DNA from: Guillardia theta CCMP2712
Taxonomy: Eukaryota > Cryptophyceae > Pyrenomonadales > Geminigeraceae
DNA: 64,000 bases
Assembly: GCF_000315625.1 (NCBI RefSeq)
Contig: NW_005434532.1
Location: 33,007-97,006, forward strand
Reading direction: 5' to 3'
The translations under genes were made by a program, and so were the position numbers. Positions 47,363 through 58,522 of this stretch are shown here, one piece after another. The notes under the pieces were generated by a model that was not told the DNA's origin, searched no databases, and was given only the letters and a program-made list of their open reading frames with translations. Each line of letters begins with the position of its first letter. Position 1 is the stretch's first letter.

Positions 47363-48439
47363 ATGAAGAAGCTTGACCGAAATCAAGTAATGTTGACTGC
47401 AGACTGCTTCGAGAGAATGCTAAATTTCAACAACCCAGTCGACAGCAAGACAAGCTGGCAGGTGCGTCCTCTTGATCCATCCTCGTCCCTCCTGTCTTCT
47501 CCGCTTCCTCCTGTCTCCCCGTTGTTGGTTCGGCTCCTACACAGGGCAAGGATGAACCCTTCGTAGGAGAACTGGAAGATATTGATATACGACAACCTAT
47601 CGCGGGACATGGTCTCAACTCTCTTCAAGGTGCTCAGCGCCATAGCAGCGCTGCCATGTGCGAGCTGAGCGCCTGCCAGGTCGCGGATCTCCGCCGGCAT
47701 GGGGTGACCCTCCATCTCAACCTTCATGCGGACCGTCAGCCGGTGCAGGTAGCCCATGGCGCAGGCGGCAATGGGGGGAACGGGTGATGGAGCCTCAAGC
47801 AGGATGCGGCAGCGATCTACCTCGTCGAGCCCAGCATCGAGAACATCCAGCGCATCGCCCGCGACTGCTCGAGCGGCCTCTACGACAGGTGGAGGAAGGG
47901 AGAGGGGGGAGGCTCCCTGACCCTGCCATCAGCATGTACCTGAACTGGAGCTCCACCATCTCGCAGGACTCGCTGCACAGTCTGGCATGCTCTGTGTCGC
48001 AGACAGACTCGTTCCATCGCATCGTCAAGGTACTGTGCTCGCCCCCCTCTCCGCTCCCTCCCCCTCCCCCGGTTGATGTGGAAGCGTTCAGGTAGTGGAT
48101 CAGTACGTTAACTTCGTGTCTCTGGGGCACAACCTCTTCACGTTGGGGATGCACAACTCCTACATGGCGCTCAACGACCCAGAGGTACGAGACCCGTTGC
48201 TGCCTCGCCATCTCAGTCTCCGCTAGGTCCGAGACTCCGATATGGAGAGAACGATCGGCAGCATCGTGAACTCTCTCTTCTCCGTCATGGTAGGACGTCT
48301 CTTGATCCATTCACGCCCTCTCCTCTTCTTCTCTTCTACTCCTTCCTCCTACTCAACCACCACCACCACCACCACCACCGCTACCTCACCTTCCTTCTCC
48401 TTCCTCGCTGCCTCCTCCTCCTCCTCCTCCTCCTCCTCC

Positions 48440-48486
<47 letters not shown>

Positions 48487-50658
48487 CTCTTCCTCCTCTT
48501 CCTCCTCTTCTTCTTCCTCCTCTTCTCCCCTCCCCCCCCCCTCACGTCTGCTCAGGTCACGCTGGGTGTTCTTCCTTTCATCGCCTGCCCACAAGGCGAT
48601 GCCGCAGGGATGGTGGGAGAAGCCCTCAACAAGAAGCTCTCGGAGCACGTGACCCCTCATGTGTGCTGCACGTGACCCGCACGTGACGTTGGACGGCAGG
48701 TCAGGAACACCAACAACCTCTTCAAGGATCACGCCTACAGCCCCAACGCGGTGAGAGGCCGAGGAGACGGAGATCTGAGTGACTTGTCCCGGCCCGCAGC
48801 ACTCTCGCCCCGTCCTCATCATCCTCGACCGCTCTCAAGACTTGTCGGTGAGTCGCCAGGCGGCAGCCCTGCAGCGCTGAGCTCGAGCATGGCGGCAGGT
48901 GAACCTGCAGCACGCGTGGACCTACGAGGCAATGCTGCATGACATTCTGGGGATGAAGCTCAACAAGGTGTCGGTACAGCCCTGCCCTCCTGCCGTCTTG
49001 TCACTTCTGCTCGTTCCAGGTGACGATCAACGAGCAAGTCGGAGATGGCAGTGGAAGAAAGAAGGTAGCAGCGCATGTTCCAGCTCGAGCTTTTGAGTTG
49101 ACGTCGTCGCTTCCAAGTCTTCGGTCTACGACCTCAGCGTTCAGGACGCGTTCTGGGTGGACAACAGCGGGAAGGTGACGGAGGAGGAGCGGAGAAGTCG
49201 ATCCTGACTTGTGGCCCTCAGCCCTTCCCCAGCGTCACTGATGACATCGAGGACAAGCTGAATACCTGGAAGAGTGAATATGATGCGATAGGCGCGCAGG
49301 GGGTTCGTCCTCCTCCTTCTCCTGATCCTCCTCCTTCTCCTCTTCCTCCTCCTCCTCTTCCTCCTTTCCCTTCTCCTTCTTCTTTTCCTTCTCTTGATCT
49401 TCCCCTTCGTCGCCTTTTCCTCCTCAAGTTCTACCTGCTACTCAATCTCCCGTCCTCGCCCCCGCTCCGTCTCCTCTCGTCGTCTCCATCCTCGCCAACA
49501 TCGACGTTGTCTTCCTCGCTCCCTCTCTCCCTGCCCTTTCCGTCCTCGTGGTGACCGATCTCTCAGAACGTTGTCTCGGACATGCCGCAAGGAGGAGGGA
49601 TCGACGCTCTGACCCGAGCGGCGCAGCTGGTGCCAGAGCTGACGGAGAGGAAGAGGCTGCTGGACATGCACACAAACATCTGTACGTCGCTGCTCAACGA
49701 GATAAAGGCGAGCGCCTTTCTCAGCTCGGCTGCCAGCTGAAGTCTCTGCAGGAGAGGGAGCTCGACAACTTCTTCTCGCTCGAGTCTGCGATCGTCTCCG
49801 GCTCAGTCTACAACGCCAAGTCAGCGCTGATGCAGGCAAGGAGGGAGGAGGAGGAGCTGAGAGGAGCTGAAGAAGAGGAGCAGGTGTTTGGTCCAGACGC
49901 TCTGGGGAGCCCGGAGGACAAGCTGAGGCTCTTTGTCATTTACTATCTATGCAACCCTTCCTTGTCCGAAGCTGACGTGGCCGAGTGAGTGGGAGATCCC
50001 ATCGTCCCTTTTGCTTCCCTTTCCCTTCTCCTCCTTTCTCCTCCGCTTCCACTTTCTTGTTGTTCCTTTCCCTTCTCCGCCCCCTTGCTCCTCCTCTTCC
50101 TTCCCTCCCCCGCCTCATCCACCTCGTTCTTGTTCTTTCCTGGCTCCCCTTCATGTTGCCGTACTTCTCTTCTTGCTCTATCCTCAGCTCCACACCCGTT
50201 CTGTGGTCCTCCCCTCCTCGTCCCTCGTCTCAAGGATCTGAGCGTGACGAGTCCACTGGCAGGTATGAGGGCGCTCTTTCCAAGCTTGGCGTCGACATGT
50301 CACTGTCAAGCTATCTCAAGGTCTTCCTTCCCCAGCTGTAACTCGAACTGATGAAGGAGCCGCAGTACCTCAAGAAGATGAAAGCGTTGAGCTCTCGAGC
50401 AATCTCCATGGCGAAAGGATCAGCGGGAGGAGGAGGCGGCAGCTTGTCGCTCACGGTCAGGCTCGTTCTGTCCCTGCCCAAGCTGACAGTCAGCAGGACA
50501 TCATGTCCCAGTTCAAGGCGGGGACAGAGACTGCGACTGGATTGCTGAAATCGGTGGCCGCATCAGTCGGGTAATGCAAGACACCTCATCATGTTGTCAT
50601 CGTCATCATCTCCATCATCTCCATTATCATCATCGTCATCATCATCATCATCATCATC

Positions 50659-50717
<59 letters not shown>

Positions 50718-50721
50718 CGAC

Positions 50722-50806
<85 letters not shown>

Positions 50807-51712
50807 TCTCCTAGTACTTCAACTGCTGCTGCTCTGCTCAACTCCCTATTTTTTGTTTTATCCTACTTCATCTCCGCTCCCTTCCTCCTTCTCATCTCAT
50901 CCAGCTCCTCTTTCATCACCTCCTACTCCTCCCACTCCTTGATTTCCAGCAGTAACCCTTCCTTCTTCGCCTTCATACCTCCCTCCCCCTCTCACCCATT
51001 CGCCTCCTCCTCCTGACTCGTCTGGCTGGACGCAGCGGCAAGAAAGATCTCCCCGTCACGCGCCTCGTGGACTCCATCATGGAGAATCGAGTAGGAAGTG
51101 AAGCGGAGAACTTCATGCTGCTGGACCCCAACATTCAGGTTAATCTCCTGCTCCTCATCCACCTTCTCCACCACCACCACCTTCTTCTCCTTCTCCTTCT
51201 CCTTCTCCTTCTCCTTCTCCTTCTCCTTCTCCTTCTCCTTCTCCTTCTCCTTCTCCTTCTCCTTCTCCTTCTCCTTCTCCTTCTCCCTCTCCCTCCATCT
51301 CCTCTGCCTCCTGCTTTATCACTGACAGCAAGTAGCACAAGAGCGCTCAGATGTCGTCCAACGCTACAAGGAAGCCTTTCCGGGAGGCTATCGTCTTCAT
51401 GGTGAGAACTGATGTGCTTGGATAGGGAGGGAGGGAGGGAGGGAGGGAGGGAGGGAGGGAGGGAGGGAGGGAGGGAGGATTTGACTGTCGGGCAGGTTGG
51501 CAGCGGGAACTACATCGAGTATCAAGACCTGCAAGACTACGCGAGGAGGGGAGGGGCAGGTGTGGGGGTCAAGAACGTGGTCTACGGGAGCACAGAGCTC
51601 GTGACGGTTGTTGCTTGTGTTTGCAGACCTTCAAGACTGACGGGACCAACAGGCGTCAGAATTCCTGCAGCAGCTGAACGCGTTAGGAAAGAAGAAGTTC
51701 AGCAGCATCTGA
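47363..51712 (+). CDS. SLY1: SLY1 (Sec1/Munc18-family SNARE regulator, SCFD1)
   Basis: SM protein that binds syntaxin-5-type SNAREs in ER-Golgi transport. About 20 exons trace from MKKLDRNQVMLTADCFERML. Next come ILIYDNLSRDMVSTLFK, VADLRRHGVTLHLNLHADRQ, DAAAIYLVEPSIENIQRIA, VTLGVLPFIACPQGDAAGMV, HSRPVLIILDRSQDLS, NLQHAWTYEAMLHDILGMKL, YDLSVQDAFWVDNSGK, LVPELTERKRLLDMHTNI, NEIK|ERELDNFFSLESAI, PEDKLRLFVIYYLCNPSLSE, DLPVTRLVDSIMENR, FREAIVFM|VGSGNYIEYQDL, KNVVYGSTELVT and EFLQQLNALGKKKFSSI-TGA. The whole SM fold is covered in SLY1 order. One intron (49708-49751) has a GC donor. Some introns hold large microsatellites (48415-48535, 50640-50805, 51180-51290, 51426-51478). Confidence 0.95.
50625..50806. 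repeat. Compound TCA / AAC / TCA microsatellite in SLY1 intron
   Basis: A (TCA)n run is followed by about 20 CAA/AAC triplets and a second, longer (TCA)n run. Both sides are triplets, so long His, Ile and Asn frames appear by chance. Confidence 0.95.
51180..51295. repeat. CTTCTC hexamer repeat in SLY1 intron
   Basis: About 18 near-perfect CTTCTC units in the intron after the exon ending LLDPNIQ. Confidence 0.95.
51426..51478. repeat. GGGA tetranucleotide repeat in SLY1 intron
   Basis: About 13 GGGA units just after the donor that follows FREAIVFM. Confidence 0.9.
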
Positions 51713-52241
51713 GGAGAGAAGGGAAGGGGGGGGGGAAGGGAGGGGGGAGGGGGAAGGAATTTTATTGATGAATATGAGGCACAGAAAAGCTGTACGAGGG
51801 ATTGATAGCACGAGGAAAAGAGAGGAAGAGAAAAGGAAGTGAAGTATGAGGCGTTGAGATGTCTCCTGCACTTCTTGTCAAGATCATGCCCATGTTCACT
51901 CGTGCGTTTATCAAGAATTTCCTCAGCTAAGTCATTCTGATTGCTGCAGAGAGCAATCGTTGTCGGTGCTGAACCTTCCCTAAGGCCTTGAGATACGTGC
52001 ACATCGACCTCATGGAGGCAAACTCCAACATGCTCCTCCTCTCTCAATCCGGTGCTGCAGGCAGGCAGCGAAGGCAAAACCGAAGGCCAAGAAAACAAGT
52101 GCATCGATGATGAGAAAAACCTTCAAGACGATAGCACCCTCACAAACAACTGCCGAGCTTGCTCCCTCTCTCCTCAACGCGATTCACTCATTTGCATCCG
52201 GGGCGTTAAGACATCACAACCACTGCAGCTCCAACCGAGTG
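51713..52241. other. Convergent 3' spacer
   Basis: About 530 bp between SLY1 and GT8 copy 1. It has a G-rich run at 51720-51760 and otherwise nothing I can support. Confidence 0.5.
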
Positions 52242-53252
52242 TCAGTTTGAAGGAGACACCGTTAGGTTGAGCTTGTCGATCTTCTTCCAGATCTTGCAGA
52301 TGTGGTAGTGGTTGTTGACCAGGCACGCCAGGTCTGCCCCGATGATGCTGTAGAAAGGCTTCGCGATCGTGTGATGGAAGATCACGATGGAGCCAAGCTC
52401 GGTCGCATCCCACAAGCTCTGATTCCTTAGAGCCACGACCGCGTTGTAGTTGTACACGTCCGGCAGGAGCATCGATCTGTGCTCGAAGTACTTGTTCAGG
52501 AAGCCTTGCTCCGACATCTTGGCATCAAACTCCAGCGTGGTGATGCTTGCGATGAGGTCGACAAACAGCCGCCTGTCCGGAATCACCAGCATCATCCCCG
52601 CGTTCGCCGACGATCCTTTGAACACGCTGTAGGGCTGGTCATGCACCCACCCCAGGTTGAGCTTCCTGGCCTTGAGCTCGGGTACATAGCGGTCGAAGAG
52701 CGGCATCATGTCTCCCAGCACCGACATGTCTGAGTCCAGGAACAACACCGCCTTGTACTGCGTCGCGTTGAACACGTGCAGCTTCGTGAAGAGAGGGATG
52801 AAGCGAGGAGAGTCGACCTTGGCTATCATGCTCTCCGGCATCTTGATCTCGGGTACCAGCACGAGCTTCCATCCCACCTCCTTCATCCTCTGCAGGTCTG
52901 CCTGGAACGAGGGCTCTCTCGCTACCTCGTCGATCACCAGCGAGATGGTCTCGACGCGGCAGCTGTCAAGCTTCCCGAACAAGGTGATGCTCTTCCTCAG
53001 CGTGGTCGCTCCTCTCGGGTAGTCCGGATCTGTGCTGGATATGATGGTGAAGACAGCGTACTCGCGGGTCGAGTTGCACCGTGGGGCGCCCTTGAGCTTC
53101 TGCTCGTACTCGCTGAGCATCCTCGTGACGAGGAGGTCGGAGAAGGACTGGTCCGAGGAGACCAGGTTGGAGACGATCTCGAAGACCGTGACAGCGAGCA
53201 CGCAGAAGCAAGTGAGCTTGTTGAGACAGGCCATGTTAAGTCCTATCGCCAT
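52242..53252 (-). CDS. GT8-family glycosyltransferase, copy 1
   Basis: Probable Golgi type II membrane glycosyltransferase of family GT8 (glycogenin / GolS / PGSIP type). Single exon, 336 aa from ATG 53252. The N-terminal signal anchor is MACLNKLTCFCVLAVTVFEI. The catalytic domain has YAVFTIISSTDPDYPRGATT, ATQYKAVLFLDSDMSVLGDM (the DxD metal/nucleotide-sugar motif is DSD), NLGWVHDQPYSVFKGSSANA, MLLPDVYNYNAVVALRNQSL and SIVIFHHTIAKPFYSIIGAD (His...Lys-Pro motif near the end, as in GT8). The upstream frame could extend 14 residues from a TTG, but identity with copy 2 begins just before this ATG, so the ATG is chosen. Acceptor sugar unknown. Confidence 0.88.
   Translation of the reverse strand: MAIGLNMACLNKLTCFCVLAVTVFEIVSNLVSSDQSFSDLLVTRMLSEYEQKLKGAPRCNSTREYAVFTIISSTDPDYPRGATTLRKSITLFGKLDSCRVETISLVIDEVAREPSFQADLQRMKEVGWKLVLVPEIKMPESMIAKVDSPRFIPLFTKLHVFNATQYKAVLFLDSDMSVLGDMMPLFDRYVPELKARKLNLGWVHDQPYSVFKGSSANAGMMLVIPDRRLFVDLIASITTLEFDAKMSEQGFLNKYFEHRSMLLPDVYNYNAVVALRNQSLWDATELGSIVIFHHTIAKPFYSIIGADLACLVNNHYHICKIWKKIDKLNLTVSPSN
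52251..53252. repeat. Duplicated 1,002-bp segment, left copy
   Basis: Matches 60304-61305 at a constant offset of 8,053 bp with no indel. By eye I find three substitutions (52438, 52695, 53028), all synonymous in the GT8 frame. Confidence 0.93.
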
Positions 53253-55222
53253 TGATGTAGCGATATCAAGTCTCAGGGAGCTTGGTTTGAACAAAAACCT
53301 GTAGGATCTCGTTCAAGAGGCAGGTTGTTAGCGGGATTGACAAGGTCAAGGGCGGAGAAGAGAGGAGAGGAGGAGGGTATCTCAGGAGCACAGCCTCTCA
53401 ATGCTCGCCTAGCTCTTCTCTTCTCTCTTGTCTTCTTCCCCCTCTTCCCGCTGCCCGTCCCATGCACATGGGCGTCAGCAACACAGGCCGGGCCTGGGTA
53501 GGGCCTGACACGCTTCAATTTTAGAGTACGCCAATTAGAGTACGACTGTAATTAAAGGACGCATATGCAGTTTGGAAGGATGGGCCTGCAGAGCTTGAGG
53601 CATTCAAGAACATACCAAGTGAAGAGATTTTAATCTACACACGTCTACCACATAGCGTGTCAAAGAGTCACACGTTTATACTCGTTCACACACGTTTAGG
53701 TATTGGTATGTCGAGCCCCATCAAAGGTACATGTAATTCATTCAAGGCACTGAGGAGTCTGTCTCGCACGAGTGACATGCGCCTCTACTGTAATCAAACC
53801 CAGGGGGGCTGATATGACCGTCAGCGCTTGAATGTGCCTGTCGTATTGAGGATGGACATCAGTCTTCGTCGGAACGCAGTGTCGGCAAGCATTAGTCGGC
53901 AAACAGTGCCAAGAATAGATTTGTCCAGGCATATGAGGACAAACAAGAGATGTGCGCTTGTCCAGTCATATCTCGATGCTCCACAGAGGCAGGTCGTCCA
54001 CAGAGGCAGGGCGTTGCAAATTCCCATGTCTGTCGATGGATTTGCCATGAACTTGCTCTCTGTAGAGGTAGTCTCTATGTGCAGCGATGTTGGGCTTCAA
54101 AGCGCCTAAGGAATCGATTGAAGGCCTAGAGATCTCGTGGTCGAGTTGGAACGTGTGGGAAATAGCGCTAGTGCCAGGTTGATTCTTGTTCGTTCCGCCA
54201 GCTTCCATGGTCAGGATGGTTGGATGGTTACAGATAACAGTCATGTTGTTGTCTTCCTGACAACAACGTGCTCAATGAAGTTGAGGGTACTTTCGAGCAC
54301 TTTGCACGATGAGACTGTGGAGGAGACAGGAGGAGAAGCTGATGCACGATGAGACTGTGGAGGAGACAGGAGGAGAAGCTGTCGATAAGGAGGAGCTCGC
54401 CCAAGAGAGTGAGGGGGTGAGGCTCAGCAATAGAGGCAACTTACGCTCCTCTCTGGACCGAAAGGACTTCTTTTCGCAGCTACTTTGAGATTGACCTACC
54501 CCCACCCTTGGTCTGACCAGCAGAAAGCTCCACCCCTGCCGGTAGGAAGCTCAGAAGCAAACTTGTTTACTACTGCTGGTCCGGTCAGCAAAGAGAGAGG
54601 GTACCGGAGTACCTGCAGTCTTTACTCAAGATTAAGTAAAGATCTTATTGGACAGCATAGGAAGTGTCGTGATGATAAGCAAGGCGTCGATCCGATAGTC
54701 TCAGCACATGTAGCGTAAGACAGCACGGAAAGTCAATTGCTCAACACGCTACTAGTCTACAGACAAGAGGCCCGTAAACCTGCCAAGCACTCAAGCCTGT
54801 CACATTGATGTTTTTGGAGCTTGATAGCAGTACCTACATTGAGAATCCGCCCGCTGAGTTGAGTTGACTACACGGCCCCGTATCAAATCTTGAATCACTA
54901 AGCCACTTGCCTTCTGGTTAGAAATCGGAAGGGCTAGAAGAGAAGATTGAAAGGACAGTAGGAACGCGTTGAAATCGTTGCGATTTGGAATGAAATACCA
55001 TTCTAGTATGAACTTTATGGACAAAATCATCTCTTTTGAAGAGATACGAAGACAATAGAGTAATCACTGACTCAACTACCTTCACAGTTCTTGTGCACAA
55101 ACAACATACCTCGTCTCGTTCTGTCTATTGACTGTTTTGCAGACTGATCTACCTTGCACATGGGAATCAGAGGTACAAATCAGTTCCCAGCGCCAGCCTT
55201 TACTCAGATGATCTCCTGCGGT
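53253..55222. other. Spacer between GT8 copy 1 and a small frame
   Basis: No supported gene in about 2 kb. A 40-bp direct repeat (GCACGATGAGACTGTGGAGG, then AGACAGGAGGAGAAGCTG) occurs twice at 54305-54382. A short CCTACCCCCACCC tract lies at 54496. Small frames at 53820-54110 are on both strands with equal length and no other support. Confidence 0.5.
54304..54382. repeat. Two direct copies of about 40 bp
   Basis: GCACGATGAGACTGTGGAGG plus AGACAGGAGGAGAAGCTG occurs twice in immediate succession, with GAT between the copies. Confidence 0.9.
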
Positions 55223-55522
55223 CTAGAGTTTGAGCTCCTCTCCCGTTGCAGCAAGCACGACAGGTCGCTTGGCATTGCTCAGCAGCTCGATGCAATGTGC
55301 AAGAGCTCTCAGCTGCCTCGTCTTGTACTCTGGCAGCGACAGCTTCTCGTCATGGATCTCCTGATCATAGTCTTTTGTCCGATCTGCGCATGTCTTGCCA
55401 TGTCTTGCCGGCGTTAGAGAGGTAACGGAATGGAGCCCAAAGCAGTCTCCGTCCTCATCGCCTGGGATCTCACTCCTAAGGTCCGAGAAGCAGAGCTGCT
55501 CGAATGACAGCTCGCAGAGCAT
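55223..55522 (-). CDS. Small hypothetical protein
   Basis: Not recognised. A frame of 99 codons with ATG at 55522, ending in TAG. Composition is balanced and protein-like: an acidic middle, then a helix LPEYKTRQLRALAHCIELLS and NAKRPVVLAATGEELKL. No repeats account for the open frame. It could be a small gene, the last exon of a larger minus-strand gene, or chance. Confidence 0.3.
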   Translation of the reverse strand: MLCELSFEQLCFSDLRSEIPGDEDGDCFGLHSVTSLTPARHGKTCADRTKDYDQEIHDEKLSLPEYKTRQLRALAHCIELLSNAKRPVVLAATGEELKL

Positions 55523-55677
55523 GGCAGCGCCAGAGCACCGAGGACGTATCTTGTGAAAGTGTTAGGGAGCAGGAGGGGAGGGGGGATAGAGGGGGGTTCT
55601 GCAGAGATGCGACTCCGGGGACGGTACTAGGCTACGTGAGCCTCCCCGTCATGCCGCCGCAATTGCCGCACTAGCAG

Positions 55678-55792
55678 CGATGGAAACTCAGCAGACGACT
55701 GACAGTGATGGACTCTCAGCAGACGACTGACAGTGATGGACTCTCAGCAGACGACTGACAGTGATGGACTCTCAGCAGACGACTGATCGGAC
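55678..55792. repeat. 28-bp tandem repeat, four copies
   Basis: Unit GATGGACTCTCAGCAGACGA followed by CTGACAGT. The first copy has GAAA instead of GACT; the last is followed by TCGGACAG. Confidence 0.9.
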
Positions 55793-56156
55793 AGTGAATG
55801 TCCCGGTTGAATGTCATCAAGTTATTCAGAGATCAAACCATCGTACCTTCACTGAGGCAAACCTAGGCTAGCCATGCTGACCCTTAGCAGCCCTCAGCCT
55901 AGCCATGCTGACTCGGCGTTACTTGTTGTACGTCTCCCACAGCTACCTGGGTACAACTTGGCAAGCTTGACTTCAACCCTGCTGCTCGTTCCAAGGCAGA
56001 TACGTACTCTACTTGTACTTCGTTTTTGAACAATTTCGGTGCGGCCATCGATCAACTGATGTCAAACTGAGGTGGAGGATCGAGCGAGTTGAGAACGGGA
56101 ATGATCGGCGCAGGACCTGAGATGGCTCGTCATCATCCCACCTCGCCAGCTGAGCG

Positions 56157-56595
56157 GTTTGTATATTACACTCAAACAGATGGAGGTTTGCATATTACAC
56201 TCAAACAAGATGGAGGTTTGTACATTACACTCAAACAAGGTGGAGGTTTGTACATTACACTCAAACAAGATGGAGGTTTGTACATTACACTCAAACAAGA
56301 TGGAGGTTTGTACATTACACTCAAACAAGGTGGAGGTTTGTATATTACACTCAAACAAGGTGGAGGTTTGTACATTACACTCAAACAAGGTGGAGGTTTG
56401 AATATTACACTCAAACAAGGTGGAGGTTTGTATATTACACTCAAACAAGGTGGAGGTTTGTACATTACACTCAAACAAGGTGGAGGTTTGAATATTGCAC
56501 TCAAACAAGGTGGAGGTTTGTACATTACACTCAAACAAGGTGGAGGTTTGTACATTGCACTCAAACAAGGTGGAGGGGTGTATATTACACTCAAA
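56157..56595. repeat. 30-bp minisatellite, about 14-15 copies
   Basis: Unit TTTGTACATTACACTCAAAC plus AAGGTGGAGG. Variants are mostly TAC/TAT/AAT/CAT and GGT/GAT. The copies abut directly with no spacers, so it is not a CRISPR. It lies just past the 3' end of the GLG1-like gene. Confidence 0.95.
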
Positions 56596-56692
56596 GATGA
56601 AGTAGACTAACTGAGAGTTGGGTAGATCGAGGATACCAGGGGACGTGCGCCCCTTTGAAGTTCCCTGTTGATGGGAAGCTGGAAGTCTGCAG

Positions 56693-57629
56693 CTAGTATT
56701 TGGTGCACGCTGCTGGGGTCTGAGAGTGATCCCATGCTGACGGCAGCCCGAGAGATTGCTCGTGCCTGCGCTTGAGGATGTCGATGATAAACATGTAGGC
56801 AGCGAGCACCTGGCAAGGAGTTTGAGCGAGCGAACGTACTTGCATTCCAAACTCACCATGATGCTCGATAAACCCCCGAGCAAGAAGGAGGCAAGAGAAC
56901 CTTGAAAGCCGCTAGTGCAGGAGTAAGTTTCAACATCACAACATGTCAGGAGCTTCACCTTCCATAGCCCTTTGTCTCGCTCTCATCCTGATTCAGCCTT
57001 GCAGGCTGATGTGGAAACATGTCGCCAAAGGAAGAGGAGGAACCAGCCGTCTTCCATCCTCTGAGCTGTTTGACTTCCTGCATGAAGGAAGAGACTTCTG
57101 ACAGACACTCGTGGGTCAAGTCTGCCAGGTTGACGCGGATGCAGTCACGAGCCTTGCGAAATTCGCCGATGGCAGCTGGACACTTGACTTTGAGGTCTTG
57201 ATCGCATGCAGAGTGCAAGGCAACGAGGCTGTGGGCGATGCTCTCGACCAGGTCCAGGCAGGGAGGCACAAGCTCAGCCGAGTGCTCGTCCATGCATGTC
57301 ACGATCTCCTCCACATCGTCCATGTCCGCGACTCTGAATGCACAGAAACGATGGAAATCAGCAAGACAAACCTGCGCACCAGCTTCAAGTGCTTCCCCAT
57401 TGGCATAAATGCCTGAATCAGCCCTAATCCACGCCGATGATCCCTCGGTAGGAACAAATGAGTGAACGCCGGGATGGGATCCGTTGGGGCCGCCAGGGTG
57501 AGGGCCTGAGCCTGAGCCTGAGCCTGGACCCTGAGGGCCTTTGCCAAGAACGTGCTGCAGCGCAGATGCAAGCTCGGATGCATGGGAGTGTACGCCGGGA
57601 TGGGTACCGTTGGGGCCGCCAGGGTGAGG

Positions 57630-57664
<35 letters not shown>

Positions 57665-57893
57665 GACCCTGAGGGCCTTTGCCAAGAACGTGCTGCAGCG
57701 CAGATGCAAGCTCGGATGCATGGGAGTGTACGCCGGGATGGGTACCGTTGGGGCCGCCAGGGTGAGGGCCTGAGCCTGAGCCTGAGCCTGGACCCTGAGG
57801 GCCTTTGCCAAGAACGTGCTGCAGCGCAGATGCAAGCTCGGATGCTAGGGAGTGTACGCCGGGATGGGTACCGTTGGGGCCGCCAGGGTGAGG

Positions 57894-57940
<47 letters not shown>

Positions 57941-58043
57941 GACCCTGAGGGCCTTTGCCAAGAACGTGCTGCAGCGCAGATGCAAGCTCGGATGCTAGGG
58001 AGTGTACGCCGGGATGGGTACCGTTGGGGCCGCCAGGGTGAGG

Positions 58044-58096
<53 letters not shown>

Positions 58097-58199
58097 GACC
58101 CTGAGGGCCTTTGCCAAGAACGTGCTGCAGCGCCGATGCAAGCTCGGATGCATGGGAGTGTACGCCGGGATGGGTACCGTTGGGGCCGCCGGGGTGAGG

Positions 58200-58246
<47 letters not shown>

Positions 58247-58475
58247 GACCCTGAGGGCCTTTGCCAAGAACGTGCTGCAGCGCCGATGCAAGCTCGGATG
58301 CTAGGGAGTGTACGCCGGGATGGGTACCGTTGGGGCCGCCAGGGTGAGGGCCTGAGCCTGAGCCTGAGCCTGGACCCTGAGGGCCTTTGCCAAGAACGTG
58401 CTGCAGCGCAGATGCAAGCTCGGATGCATGGGAGTGTACGCCGGGATGGGTACCGTTGGGGCCGCCAGGGTGAGG

Positions 58476-58522
<47 letters not shown>

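Larger units (their letters stand above)
55523..56692. other. Spacer with two tandem arrays
   Basis: Holds a 28-bp tandem repeat at 55678-55792 and a 30-bp minisatellite at 56157-56595, downstream of the GLG1-like gene. Frames across the second array are open only because the unit is 30 bp. Confidence 0.6.

Noticed and set aside
52776-53255. Plus-strand frames opposite GT8 copies (also 60829-61422)
   Set aside because: Shadows of the GT8 coding strand, repeated in both copies because the DNA is duplicated.
56157-56595. CRISPR-like array of 30-bp repeats
   Set aside because: Copies abut with no spacers, and the genome is eukaryotic.
56089-56610. Plus-strand frame of LYITLKQGGG repeats
   Set aside because: Explained by a 30-bp minisatellite; no flanking protein-like sequence.
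57299-57835. Minus-strand frame with VQAQAQ and LRCSTFLAKAL repeats
   Set aside because: The same frame is broken by TAG in the repeat copies carrying CTAG, so it is not open across the whole array.
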